Source of the DNA: Telluria mixta
Lineage (GTDB): Bacteria; Pseudomonadota; Gammaproteobacteria; Burkholderiales; Burkholderiaceae_D
Reading direction: 5' to 3'
Assembly: GCF_029223865.1 (NCBI RefSeq)
Contig: NZ_CP119520.1
Span: 3,472,001 to 3,536,000 of the forward strand
DNA: 64,000 nt
The notes below the pieces were generated by a model. That model saw nothing but the letters and a program-made list of their open reading frames with translations, searched no databases and was not told the origin of the DNA. How positions within the stretch are numbered: position 1 is the stretch's first letter; each line of letters starts with the position of its first letter. The position numbers and the translations under genes were made by a program. This document shows positions 32,842-41,190 of the stretch, one piece after another.

Positions 32842-35331
32842 CTAAGTGAGCGCCACGCGTGCACGCCCGGACGCGTCGAGCTTGACGGTCGCGAGGCGCT
32901 CGCCGATCCGCACCTTCGCCGATTGTCCCGGCTTGCCGCGCAGCAGAACGCGCGTGGCGCGGCCGCCGGCCCAGTCCAGGTCGACCTCGATGCCGCCGCG
33001 GGCGCGCACGCCGTGGACAGCACCTTCCGGCCACGCACGCGGCAGCGCCGGCAGGATGCGGATCTCGCCACCCCACGATTGCACGAGCATTTCCAGGATG
33101 GCGGCCGAGCCGCCGAAATTGCCGTCGATCTGGAACGGCGGATGCGAGTCGAACATGTTCGGGTAGGTGCGCTCCCGGCCCAGCAGGCCGCGCAGGATGC
33201 TGTAGGCGCGCTCGCCGTCGCCCATGCGCGTCCACAGGGCCAGGCGCCATGCCGTGGCCCAGCCGGTCGACAGGTCGCCGCGGGTGTTCAGTGTCGTCTT
33301 GGCAGCCGCGATCAGATCGGGCGTGTCGCGCACGTTGATCTGCTCGCTGGGATAGATGGCGTACAGGTGCGACACGTGGCGGTGATGCTGTTCCGGCGCC
33401 TGGCCGTCCCAGTCCTCCAGCCATTCCTGCAACTGGCCCTGGGCGCCGATGCGGTCCGGTGCCAGGCGCGCGCGCTTCGCTTCCACCGTTTTGCGGAAGT
33501 CCGCGTCCGGATCTCGCAGGCGCTCGTGCGCGGCCAGCGTCCAGGCGAACAGGTCTCGCACGATCTGGCGGTCCATCGCCGGACCCGCGCACACGGCCAC
33601 GTCCGGATGGTGCGTGTTTTCCGGCGAGATCGACGGCGACGTCACGAGGCCGCGACCTTTCGGATCTTCGACGAGCACGTCGACGAAGAACTGCGAGGCG
33701 CCCTTCAGCAGCGGGTAGATGCGGGCCAGATACGCATCGTCCGGGGTGTACTCGTAGTGGTCCCACAGCGTTTTGCACATCCATGCGCCGCCGCAGGGCC
33801 ACATGCCCCAGTTCGGACCGTCGATGGGCGCCGCCGCGCGCCACAGGTCGGTGTTGTGGTGCGCGACCCAGCCGCGGGCGCCATAGCTGTCACGCGCGAC
33901 GTCGGCGCCGTTGACGGCCAGTTCCTCGACCATCCTCACGACCGGCTCCACGCACTCGCCCAGGTTGGCCGCTTCCGCCGGCCAGTAGTTCATCTCCGTG
34001 TTGATGTTGATGGTGTATTTGCCGCCCCACGGGGGATAGATGCCCTCGTTCCAGATGCCCTGCAAATTGGCGGGCTGGCTGCCTGGCCGCGACGACGAGA
34101 TCAGCAGATAGCGCCCGTACTGCAGGTACAGCGCGGACAGCCCTGCGAGCGCGGCGTCGTCCGTCCGCGGGACGGCGGCGATGCGCGCATCGGTGGGGAC
34201 GGCGGCGCCCGCGTCCGCGCGGCCGAGGCGCAGCGACAGGCGCGAGAACAGCGCGCGGTGCGCCTTGACGTGGTCGGCGCGCAGGCGCGCATACGGCTTG
34301 CGCGCGGCGGCGTCCATGCGCGTGCGCACGGCCTGCACCGGGTCGCCGCTCGTGTCGCGGAAGTTGACGAAGCTGGTCGCGGCGCCGATGAGCAGCGTGA
34401 CGTCGCGCGCGCCGCGCACGCGCAGGCGGTCGCCGTCCACGGTCACCTTGCCGTCGCCCAGGGCCTGCACGCGCACGGCGTAGCGCAGCACGCCCTTGAC
34501 GCCGGCGGCGTCCGCGTTGCCGCCTTCGACCAGCAGGGCGCGCGGACCGTCCGCACGGATCGCCAGGCTGGCTGGCCGCTTCGATTCTTCAAGGTCTTCC
34601 TTCACGTCCCAGGGCGCACCCGTGGCGGCCGAGGGGTCATCCGCGGACTTGCCGTCGTAATTGGCCTTGCCGTAATCGACCTGGCGAGGGTGGCGGTAGC
34701 CGACGTCGAAATCCAGTGTGCCGCCGCCGCTTGCCTGCAGGTGCAGCACGATCACCTGGTCGGGCGCGCTCGCGAACACTTCGCGCAGGTGGCGCGCGCC
34801 GCCGCTCGTAAAGCGCGTCGTGGCGATGGCGGTGTCCAGGTCGAGCGAGCGGCGATACGACGCTGCCGGCGTGAGTCCATGGAAGTCCAGCAGCAGGTCG
34901 CCGGCGGCGCCGTAAGGCATCTGCGTGGCCGGCTTCGAGATCATCGATTTCGCCACCAGGTCGCGTGCCTCGATGAAGCGGCCCTCATCGATCAGCGCGC
35001 GCACGCGCGGCAGCGCGGTCTTGAATTCGGGATTGTCGAAGCGGTACGGGCCACCCGCCCACAGCGTGTCCTCGTTCAGTTGCAGGCGCTCCTGCAGCGG
35101 GCGGCCGTAGACCATCGCGCCGAGCCGGCCGTTGCCGACGGGGAGGGCCTCGACCCATGGACCGGCGGGGCGCTCGTACCACAACGCCAGTTGTTCCTTG
35201 CCGCCATCCGTGCGTGCCACGACGGTTGCACCGGCCAGGCCGGGCATGCCGGTCGCGGCGGCGGCAAGGCCCAGCGTACCGAGCACGCGGCGCCGGGTCG
35301 GGTTGATCTGTTGATGGCCTGCTTTGCCCAC
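32842..35331 (-). CDS. Secreted GH95 alpha-L-fucosidase-like glycoside hydrolase
   Basis: An 829-residue protein. A twin-arginine-type signal (TRRRVLGTLGLAAAATGMPG) is followed by an N-terminal beta domain beginning WYERPAGPWVEALPVGNGRLGAM. The catalytic barrel motifs NINTEMNYWPAE, SPSISPEN and IDGNFGGSAA match GH95, where the Asn pair, the Glu and the Asp in these motifs are the catalytic group. The enzyme removes alpha-1,2-fucose (or related L-galactose) from glycans. GTG 35331 is chosen because GGAG lies 6 nt before it, whereas an upstream TTG has no such site. No glycan transporter or TonB receptor is adjacent. Confidence 0.88.
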   Translation of the reverse strand: MGKAGHQQINPTRRRVLGTLGLAAAATGMPGLAGATVVARTDGGKEQLALWYERPAGPWVEALPVGNGRLGAMVYGRPLQERLQLNEDTLWAGGPYRFDNPEFKTALPRVRALIDEGRFIEARDLVAKSMISKPATQMPYGAAGDLLLDFHGLTPAASYRRSLDLDTAIATTRFTSGGARHLREVFASAPDQVIVLHLQASGGGTLDFDVGYRHPRQVDYGKANYDGKSADDPSAATGAPWDVKEDLEESKRPASLAIRADGPRALLVEGGNADAAGVKGVLRYAVRVQALGDGKVTVDGDRLRVRGARDVTLLIGAATSFVNFRDTSGDPVQAVRTRMDAAARKPYARLRADHVKAHRALFSRLSLRLGRADAGAAVPTDARIAAVPRTDDAALAGLSALYLQYGRYLLISSSRPGSQPANLQGIWNEGIYPPWGGKYTININTEMNYWPAEAANLGECVEPVVRMVEELAVNGADVARDSYGARGWVAHHNTDLWRAAAPIDGPNWGMWPCGGAWMCKTLWDHYEYTPDDAYLARIYPLLKGASQFFVDVLVEDPKGRGLVTSPSISPENTHHPDVAVCAGPAMDRQIVRDLFAWTLAAHERLRDPDADFRKTVEAKRARLAPDRIGAQGQLQEWLEDWDGQAPEQHHRHVSHLYAIYPSEQINVRDTPDLIAAAKTTLNTRGDLSTGWATAWRLALWTRMGDGERAYSILRGLLGRERTYPNMFDSHPPFQIDGNFGGSAAILEMLVQSWGGEIRILPALPRAWPEGAVHGVRARGGIEVDLDWAGGRATRVLLRGKPGQSAKVRIGERLATVKLDASGRARVALT

Positions 35332-35394
35332 TGTTGTCTCCTGGTGATTATTTTGTTTATTATAAATAAAAACCAATCCAAGAGAAATGTTTCG

Positions 35395-35775
35395 TTACCG
35401 CGCACCCGTCCGGTAGTGAGTACGCGCCTCGCACACGTGGCGATGATGCTCGTCGGCCCACGCGACGAGGCCTTTCATCGGCACGAGGAAGGAGTGGCCC
35501 AGAGGCGTGAGGTCGTACTCGACCCGCGGCGGCACTTCCGGGTACACGGTGCGGCGCACGAAACCGTCTTCCTCCAGCCGCTTCAAGGTCAGCGACAGCA
35601 TCTGCTTGGAGATGTCGCCCAGTGTGCGCATCAATTCATTGAAACGCTTCGTGCCGCCTTCGAGCGCGTCGAGCACGAGGAGGCTCCACTGGTCGCCGAT
35701 GCGGTCAAGTACGTCGCGGATGGGGCAGGGTTGTTCGAAGCCGCCGTCGGCGGCCAGTAGATTCGTCTTGGCCAT
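35395..35775 (-). CDS. HxlR-family winged-helix regulator
   Basis: A 126-residue regulator. Residues 17-33 read CPIRDVLDRIGDQWSLL, the HxlR signature with its N-terminal Cys (C17). RFNELMRTLGDISKQMLSLTLKRLEEDGFVRR forms the recognition helices and wing. In several family members this Cys senses quinones or diamide. ATG 35775 has AAGAGA upstream. It is divergent from a NAD(P)-binding protein with a palindrome between them, the common arrangement for an HxlR repressor and its target oxidoreductase. Confidence 0.9.
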   Translation of the reverse strand: MAKTNLLAADGGFEQPCPIRDVLDRIGDQWSLLVLDALEGGTKRFNELMRTLGDISKQMLSLTLKRLEEDGFVRRTVYPEVPPRVEYDLTPLGHSFLVPMKGLVAWADEHHRHVCEARTHYRTGAR

Positions 35776-35792
35776 ATTCTCTTGAGGGTAGC

Positions 35793-35810
35793 GGTCAGTT
35801 TTCGCTGACC
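35793..35810. promoter_or_regulatory. GGTCAG-N6-CTGACC palindrome
   Basis: GGTCAG (35793-35798) and CTGACC (35805-35810) are perfectly inverted with a 6-nt spacer, 17 bp upstream of the HxlR start. It is a likely autoregulatory and target operator for the HxlR regulator and the divergent gene. Confidence 0.5.
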
Positions 35811-35917
35811 TGATCACGCCGCGCTGACTTCTTGTGCGGCATGCGCAGGCTAGCATAAGATGCCTCATCGGTCTCGTTTTTAGACTGTCTCCACCAACCC
35901 TACAAGGAGTCAACCAC

Positions 35918-36529
35918 ATGGCACGCATCGCTCTCATCGGCGCTTCCGGCAACGTCGGCACGCGCATCCTGAACGAACTCGTTTCGCGCAACCACCAGGT
36001 CACGGCCATCGTCCGCGATCCATCGAAAGTGCCGGCGCAGACCGGCGTGACGGCGGCACGCGGCAACGTCGCCGATCCGGCCGGCCTGGCCGACGTGCTG
36101 AAGGGCCACGATGCCGTGGTCAGTTCCGTGCGCTTCCTCGATACCGACCCGGCTGCACTGATCGACGCCGTGCGCGCGTCCGGTGTAAAACGTTATCTCG
36201 TCGTGGGCGGCGCCGCCAGCCTGTTCGTCGCACCGGGCAAGCGCCTGCTCGACCAGCCCGATTTCCCGGCCGCGTACAAGGACGAGGCGACCAAGGGGGC
36301 CGCCTTCCTGGACGCGCTGCGCGGCGTGAGCGATCTCGATTGGACGTTCATCTCGCCGTCCGCCCTGTTCGTGCCGGGCGAGCGCACTGGCAAATTCCGC
36401 CTGGCCAAGGACGAACTGCTGGTGAGCGGGAAGGGCAGCACGATCTCGTACGAAGACTACGCGGTCGCGCTGGTCGACGAGATCGAAAAGCCGGCGCACG
36501 TGCGCGAGCGGTTCACGGTCGGCTACTGA
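35918..36529 (+). CDS. NAD(P)-binding atypical SDR/NmrA-like oxidoreductase
   Basis: A 203-residue Rossmann protein. The nucleotide-binding loop is IALIGASGNVGTRI (GxxGxxG), and VVGGAASLFV, a Lys-rich middle and DWTFISPSALF follow. It belongs to the NmrA/YwnB-like atypical short-chain dehydrogenases that act as quinone or NAD(P)H sensors or reductases. Start ATG 35918 has AAGGAG 8 nt upstream. It is divergent from the HxlR gene and its end overlaps the YdeI-like gene by 7 bp on the opposite strand. Confidence 0.87.
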   Translation: MARIALIGASGNVGTRILNELVSRNHQVTAIVRDPSKVPAQTGVTAARGNVADPAGLADVLKGHDAVVSSVRFLDTDPAALIDAVRASGVKRYLVVGGAASLFVAPGKRLLDQPDFPAAYKDEATKGAAFLDALRGVSDLDWTFISPSALFVPGERTGKFRLAKDELLVSGKGSTISYEDYAVALVDEIEKPAHVRERFTVGY

Positions 36530-37110
36530 TTCTTGTCCGGCGTCCACACATCGAGCCGCCTGCCTTCCGCGCATGCCGCGATGAGCCGGTCGAGCCGTGC
36601 GGCCCGTGTTTCCGGCTTTTTCGCGCTCGTCACGACGTGCAGCATGCGCTTGCGGGCGCCGGGCGGGCACGCTTCGAAAAACGCCCACGCGGCCTTGTGG
36701 CGCTGGAAGCGGGCGAGGTCTTCAGGCGACAGCTCGGCCGGCGTCTCGCGCTCGTGCGAATACACGCGCGAGCGGTCTTCCGAACGCTGCGCGAACGCCG
36801 CTTCGCCGGCCGGCGTCATGAGGCCTTGCTCGCGCAGCTTCGCGACCTTGTCGATGTTCACCGCGCTCCAGATCGAGCCGGCCTTACGCGGCGTGAAGCG
36901 GATGGTGTAGGTGGCGTCGTCCACGCGCTTGCGCACGCCGTCGATCCAGCCATGGCACAACGCCTGGTCGACCGATTCGGACCAGGACATGCATGGCTTG
37001 CCCGTGCCGACCTTGTGAAAGCCCACGAGCAGTTCTTTCGCCTCGTGCGCTTGCGCTGAGAGCCAGGCGCGGAAGTCTTCTGCCTTCTCGAAGAAGACGG
37101 GGGAAGACAT
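36523..37110 (-). CDS. YdeI/OmpD-associated family protein
   Basis: A 195-residue protein with the opening FEKAEDFRAWLSAQAHEAKEL and the motifs WSESVDQALCHGWIDG and YTIRFTPRKAGSIWS that define the YdeI family. Its C-terminal basic region (ARKRMLHVVTSAKKPETRAARL) is also typical. In Bacillus and other bacteria, relatives are linked to envelope stress or peptide resistance, but no enzyme activity is established. It stops 11 bp from hexR in the same direction and may be co-transcribed with it. Confidence 0.85.
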   Translation of the reverse strand: MSSPVFFEKAEDFRAWLSAQAHEAKELLVGFHKVGTGKPCMSWSESVDQALCHGWIDGVRKRVDDATYTIRFTPRKAGSIWSAVNIDKVAKLREQGLMTPAGEAAFAQRSEDRSRVYSHERETPAELSPEDLARFQRHKAAWAFFEACPPGARKRMLHVVTSAKKPETRAARLDRLIAACAEGRRLDVWTPDKNQ

Positions 37111-37121
37111 GGGATGAAACG

Positions 37122-37976
37122 TCAGCCGATGAAGGAATCGAATTGCAGGTCGAATTCCTGCAGCGCCTTCTGCGCGTTCTGCATCTTCTTGCGGAATTCC
37201 GGACCGCGCTGCAGCGCGAGGCCGACCGCGAGCACGTCGATCACGACGAGGTACGCGAGGCGCGCCGAGATCGGCGTGTACGGATCGGTCGCGAACACGA
37301 GGTCGATCGGGATCAGCAGGCTCGCCATGTCCGCGAGCGGCGTGCCGGACGGCGCCAGCACGATCACTTCGGCGCCGCCGCGGCGCGCCAGCTTCGCCGA
37401 GCGCGTGAGCGACGGGTTGTTGCCGCGCTGGGAGATCGCGACCAGGGCGTCGCCTTCGCGCAGCAGCGCGGCCGCGATGGCGTGGATCGCGGGATCGGTG
37501 TACGCGACGGTCGGGACGCCCGAGCGGAAGAATTTATGCTGCGCGTCGGCCGCGACGAAGCCCGACGTGCCCTGGCCGTAGAACTCGATCTTGTTGGCGC
37601 GCGACAGGATGTCGAGCGCCTTCTGGATCAGTTCCGGTTTGAGGTTGTTGCGCAGGTCGAGCAGAGTGTTGATCGAGCGGCTGCAGATCTTGTTGACGAG
37701 GTCCGCGGCCAGGTCGTCCTGCGCCGGCTGTTCGCTGGCGCCGGGCAGCGCCAGCGCGAGGCCTTGCGCGAGCTTCAGCTTGAACTCGTGCCAGCCGTCG
37801 TAGCCGAGCGTGCGGCAAAAGCGCACGACGGTCGGTTCGGACACCTGCGCGCTGCGCGCCAGCGCCGTGATGTTCTGGCTCACGGTGGCGCTGGGCGCGG
37901 CCAGCACGGCGAGCGCCACCTTGCGCTCGGACTTGGACAGCGAGTCGAGCTGGGTACGGATCGAATCGAGCAGCAC
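37122..37976 (-). CDS. hexR: HexR-type transcriptional regulator of glucose catabolism (RpiR family)
   Basis: A 284-residue regulator. The N-terminal helix-turn-helix (ALARSAQVSEPTVVRFCRTLGYDG) is that of the RpiR family. The C-terminal SIS domain (about 120-255) holds the sugar-phosphate motif FYGQGTSGFVAADAQHKF and SQRGNNPS. HexR represses zwf, edd and related genes and is released by the ED intermediate KDPG. Here it lies 9 bp downstream of zwf in the same operon. Four copies of a probable HexR box occur upstream of zwf and between pgi and edd. Confidence 0.93.
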   Translation of the reverse strand: MLLDSIRTQLDSLSKSERKVALAVLAAPSATVSQNITALARSAQVSEPTVVRFCRTLGYDGWHEFKLKLAQGLALALPGASEQPAQDDLAADLVNKICSRSINTLLDLRNNLKPELIQKALDILSRANKIEFYGQGTSGFVAADAQHKFFRSGVPTVAYTDPAIHAIAAALLREGDALVAISQRGNNPSLTRSAKLARRGGAEVIVLAPSGTPLADMASLLIPIDLVFATDPYTPISARLAYLVVIDVLAVGLALQRGPEFRKKMQNAQKALQEFDLQFDSFIG

Positions 37977-37985
37977 GGTAATTCC

Positions 37986-39455
37986 TCAGTCTTCCGGCAG
38001 CGCCTCTTCGCGCCACTGCAGGCCGTCGCGGCCGATCAGTGCGGAAGACGAGGCGGGGCCCCACGTGCCGGACGTGTACGGGACGGGCGTCGTGTCGTCC
38101 TGCTCCCAGTATTCCAGGATCGGCTCGACCCATTCCCACGCGGCTTCCAGCTCGTCGCCGCGCATGAACAGGGTCAGCTGGCCGCGCAGGACGTCCAGCA
38201 GCAGGCGCTCGTACGCTTCCATGCGCGGGGACTTGAACTGTTCGCGGAAATCGAGCTCGAGTTCTGCCTGCTTCAGGCGCATGGAATCGCCCGGCGTCTT
38301 GGCCATCAGGTTCATCGACAGGCCTTCGTCCGGTTGCAGGCGGATCACGAGGCTGTTCGGTTGGAAGCTCGACGTCGGCTGGTTGAAGATCGAATGCGGG
38401 ATCGGCTTGAAGCGCACGACGATCTCCGCGAGGCGGTCGGCCATGCGTTTGCCGGTGCGCAGGTAGAACGGCACGCCGGCCCAGCGCCACGTGTCGATCT
38501 CGGCCTTCATCGCAACGAACGTTTCCGTTTTCGATTGCTTGGGCGCGCCCGGTTCGTCGCGGTAGCCCGGCACTGCCTGGCCGTCGACGTAGCCGCCGCG
38601 GTACTGGCCGCGTACGATGTTCTGCGACAGCGTCGTCGGCGTGAATCGCTTCAGCGAGCGCAGGACCTGCAGCTTGGCGTCGCGCACGGCGTCCGGCGCG
38701 ATCGACGTCGGCGGTTCCATCGCGACGATACACAGCAGTTGCAGCAGGTGGTTCTGCAGCATGTCGCGCAGCGCGCCCGAGTTGTCGTAATAGCCCAGGC
38801 GGTTGCCCACGCCGATCTTTTCCGCAATGGTGATCTGCACGTCGGAGATCCACTCGCGGCGCCACAGCGGCTCGAACAGGATGTTACCGAAGCGCAGGGC
38901 CAGCAGGTTCTGCACGGTTTCCTTGCCGAGGTAGTGGTCGATCCGGTAGATCTGCGATTCGGCGAACACCTTGCCGACATCGGCGTTGATCTGCTTGGCC
39001 GATGCCAGATCGCGGCCCAGCGGCTTTTCCAGCACGACGCGCGAATTCGGCGTGGCCAGGCCGACCGCGGCCAGGTTCTCGCAGATCGTCGCGAACAGTT
39101 GCGGCGGCGTCGCGAGGTAGTACACGCGCGTGAGCGACGGATCCTTGCGCAGCGCTTCCGCCAGCGCCGCATAGGTCGCCACGTTGCCGGCGTCGACGGC
39201 GACGTAGGTGATGCGGTCCAGGAACGTCTGCCACGCGGTGGCGTCGACGTGTTCCTTCACGTGCGATTTCGCGTTGGTTTCCACCATCTCGATGAACGCT
39301 TCCTGCGACATCTCGTCGCGGCCGACGCAGATGATGCGCGCCGTCGCGGGCAGGTCGTTGCACACGTCACGGGCATACATCGCCGGCAACAGCTTGCGCA
39401 TCGCGAGGTCGCCGCTGCCGCCGAAGAAAACGAGATCGAAATCGGAAAGTGCCAT
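37986..39455 (-). CDS. zwf: Glucose-6-phosphate 1-dehydrogenase
   Basis: A 489-residue enzyme that oxidises glucose-6-phosphate to 6-phosphogluconolactone with NAD(P). FFGGSGDLAMRKLLPA binds the nucleotide and RIDHYLGKETVQN holds the active-site Lys and His. The length is normal. It is first in the zwf-hexR pair. Two HexR-like boxes lie about 25 and 60 bp upstream of its start. It feeds the Entner-Doudoroff route with edd and eda further along. Confidence 0.96.
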   Translation of the reverse strand: MALSDFDLVFFGGSGDLAMRKLLPAMYARDVCNDLPATARIICVGRDEMSQEAFIEMVETNAKSHVKEHVDATAWQTFLDRITYVAVDAGNVATYAALAEALRKDPSLTRVYYLATPPQLFATICENLAAVGLATPNSRVVLEKPLGRDLASAKQINADVGKVFAESQIYRIDHYLGKETVQNLLALRFGNILFEPLWRREWISDVQITIAEKIGVGNRLGYYDNSGALRDMLQNHLLQLLCIVAMEPPTSIAPDAVRDAKLQVLRSLKRFTPTTLSQNIVRGQYRGGYVDGQAVPGYRDEPGAPKQSKTETFVAMKAEIDTWRWAGVPFYLRTGKRMADRLAEIVVRFKPIPHSIFNQPTSSFQPNSLVIRLQPDEGLSMNLMAKTPGDSMRLKQAELELDFREQFKSPRMEAYERLLLDVLRGQLTLFMRGDELEAAWEWVEPILEYWEQDDTTPVPYTSGTWGPASSSALIGRDGLQWREEALPED

Positions 39456-39479
39456 GGTGTCTGTCGAGGAGTGAAATGC

Positions 39480-39494
39480 TGTAAATTTACTACA
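39480..39494 (-). promoter_or_regulatory. HexR-like box 1 upstream of zwf
   Basis: The minus strand reads TGTAGTAAATTTACA, an imperfect palindrome that resembles the published HexR motif (TGTAATTAAATTACA-like). It is 25 bp upstream of the zwf start. Near-identical elements occur at 39512-39526, 43796-43810 and 43887-43901. Confidence 0.7.
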
Positions 39495-39511
39495 TATTTA
39501 TTGATCGCGCA

Positions 39512-39526
39512 AGAAAATTTACTACG
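39512..39526 (-). promoter_or_regulatory. HexR-like box 2 upstream of zwf
   Basis: The minus strand reads CGTAGTAAATTTTCT, matching 12 of 15 positions of box 1. The two boxes start 32 bp apart, three helical turns, on the same side of the DNA. Confidence 0.55.
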
Positions 39527-39600
39527 TCGCGACGGCTGCCGGACTCCTATGGTGCCACATCGCTTCAACCTCGTGCGCCCGGCCGGGCAGGGAAGTTCGC

Positions 39601-39629
39601 TTGATTTGGAAGCGATCGTTTCCTATAAT
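39601..39629 (+). promoter_or_regulatory. Promoter of the TetR gene with a start at the codon (leaderless)
   Basis: TTGATT at 39601-39606 and TATAAT at 39624-39629 are 17 bp apart. The expected transcription start, 7 bp past the -10, falls at the ATG at 39636. There is no ribosome binding site, so the mRNA would be leaderless. The operator at 39608-39623 fills the spacer, so a bound repressor would block RNA polymerase. Confidence 0.6.
39608..39623. promoter_or_regulatory. TetR operator copy 1 (GGAAGCGATCGTTTCC)
   Basis: The 16-bp element GGAAGCGATCGTTTCC is a near-perfect palindrome placed exactly between the -35 and -10 of the TetR gene. A second copy, GGAAATGATCGTTTCC, lies upstream of the alpha/beta hydrolase gene at 40275-40290. 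Both share GGAA, GATCG and TTTCC. Confidence 0.7.
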
Positions 39630-39635
39630 GCCTGC

Positions 39636-40256
39636 ATGACATCCATTCCCGCGCCATCCGTTGCCGCCCGCAGCCCCGGCCGTCCCCGCGAATTCGACAT
39701 GGACGCTGCGCTCGACGCCGCCATCCGCGTCTTCCGCGAGCGCGGCTATCATGCCGCGTCGATCGCCGACCTCTCGGCGGCGATGGGGCTGACGGCCGGC
39801 AGCATCTACAAGGCGTTCGCCGACAAGCGCGCCGTCTTCCTGGCCGCGTTCGCGCGCTACACGGCGCTGCGCCATGCCCAGATGCGCGCCGTGCTGGCGC
39901 AGGAACCGACGGGGCTTGGCCAAGTGCGGGCGCTGCTGCGTTTCTACGTCATGTCGTCCACCGGCGCCGAAGGGGCAGCCGGCTGCCTGGTCGCGGGCAG
40001 CGCGACCGCCCTCAGCACGTTTGACGACGAGATGGCCCAGGCGGTCGACCAAGCCGTGCGCGACCTCGGTCGCATGATCGAAACGGCGATCCGCGCGGGC
40101 CAGGCCGACGGCTCGATTCCGGCCACGGTCGAAGCGGGCGCGTGCGCGCTCGGCTTGCTGTGCCTGGTCCAGGGGTTTCGCATCGTCGGCAAGCTGGGGT
40201 ATGGCGAACATGCATTGCAGTCCGCGGCCGACGCGATGCTGCTGGGACTGTCGTAA
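39636..40256 (+). CDS. TetR-family transcriptional regulator
   Basis: A 206-residue regulator. The helix-turn-helix is ALDAAIRVFRERGYHAASI with LTAGSIYKAFADKRAVF. The C-terminal domain (about 70-200) has the ACLV-like AAGCLVAGSATALS region. ATG 39636 is the predicted transcription start, so the gene is probably leaderless. It is divergent from zwf and is followed by the alpha/beta hydrolase gene. Matching operators in front of both genes suggest it represses itself and the hydrolase and is released by a small molecule, perhaps the hydrolase substrate. Confidence 0.9.
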   Translation: MTSIPAPSVAARSPGRPREFDMDAALDAAIRVFRERGYHAASIADLSAAMGLTAGSIYKAFADKRAVFLAAFARYTALRHAQMRAVLAQEPTGLGQVRALLRFYVMSSTGAEGAAGCLVAGSATALSTFDDEMAQAVDQAVRDLGRMIETAIRAGQADGSIPATVEAGACALGLLCLVQGFRIVGKLGYGEHALQSAADAMLLGLS

Positions 40257-40274
40257 ATTTTTTTTCGCGATTTT

Positions 40275-40290
40275 GGAAATGATCGTTTCC
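40275..40290. promoter_or_regulatory. TetR operator copy 2 (GGAAATGATCGTTTCC)
   Basis: A 16-bp palindrome matching the operator in the TetR promoter in 14 of 16 positions. It lies 31 bp upstream of the hydrolase ATG in a 64-bp gap after the TetR stop. Confidence 0.7.
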
Positions 40291-40320
40291 TTAATCGTTC
40301 ACCCACCGAGGAGAGCCTGT

Positions 40321-41172
40321 ATGAATACGCACCATTTCACCAACCTCGACGGCGTGCGCCTGCACCATGTGGCGGCCGGCCCGGCGGACGGGCCGGCGCT
40401 CGTCCTGCTGGCGGGCTATCCGCAAAGCTGGTATGCATGGCGCAAGGTCATACCGTTGCTGGCGGAGCGCTATCGGGTGCTGGCGCTCGACTTGCCGGGT
40501 CAGGGGGATTCCGACCGTCCGCTCGACGGTTACGACACCGGCGCATTGGCCGGCGCGGTGCGCGCCTGGCTCGACAGGCTGGGGGTGGAGCGCTGCCTGT
40601 TGGCCGCGCACGACGTGGGGGCGTGGGTGGCGTTCACCCATGCGCTGCGGTTCGGCGCCGGCGTGGAGAAACTGGCGCTGCTCGACGCCGGCATTCCCGG
40701 CATCACGCTGCCGGACGCGTTGCCGCTCGCGTCCGACAAGGCCTGGCGCACGTGGCACTTCCCCTTCCACATGATCCCCGACCTGCCGGAAACGCTGATC
40801 GCCGGGAAGGAACGCGATTACCTCGACTGGTTCCTGCGGCGCAAGACGGCCAATCCGTTCGCTTTCGCCGACGCGGATGTCGACGAATACCTGCGCATCC
40901 TCACGCAGCCGGGCGCCCTGCGCGCAGGGCTCGCGACGTACCGCGCCGTGCAGGTGTCGGCGCGGCAGAACCGGGCGCTCGGCGCAGAGGCCAAGCTGCG
41001 CATGCCGCTGCTGGCGCTCAGCGCCGACCAGGGTTCGATCCCCGACATGGCGGCGCCACTGCGGCCGTGGGCCGACGACGTGCAGGGCGTGTGCATCGCC
41101 GACTGCGGGCACTTCCTGCCGGAAGAGCAGCCGGACGCGGTGGCCGCGGCGTTGCGCGGCTTCTTTGCTTGA
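40321..41172 (+). CDS. Alpha/beta-fold hydrolase with Asp nucleophile (epoxide hydrolase/dehalogenase type)
   Basis: A 283-residue enzyme. The oxyanion strand is LLAGYPQSWYAW and the nucleophile elbow is AAHDVGAW, giving D98 as the nucleophile, which points to epoxide hydrolases and haloacid/fluoroacetate dehalogenases rather than esterases. The base His is H264 in ADCGHFLPEEQP. The lid region lies between about 135 and 210. ATG 40321 has GAGGAGA 8 nt upstream. It is likely to be induced when its substrate is bound by the adjacent TetR protein. The true substrate is unknown. Confidence 0.88.
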   Translation: MNTHHFTNLDGVRLHHVAAGPADGPALVLLAGYPQSWYAWRKVIPLLAERYRVLALDLPGQGDSDRPLDGYDTGALAGAVRAWLDRLGVERCLLAAHDVGAWVAFTHALRFGAGVEKLALLDAGIPGITLPDALPLASDKAWRTWHFPFHMIPDLPETLIAGKERDYLDWFLRRKTANPFAFADADVDEYLRILTQPGALRAGLATYRAVQVSARQNRALGAEAKLRMPLLALSADQGSIPDMAAPLRPWADDVQGVCIADCGHFLPEEQPDAVAAALRGFFA

Positions 41173-41190
41173 GCTCGGATCGGCCGCGAC

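Noticed and set aside
32806..35760. A plus-strand open frame of about 980 codons opposite the GH95 gene
   Set aside because: Its composition is that of a shadow frame, and the minus-strand protein is a full GH95 enzyme with its motifs intact.
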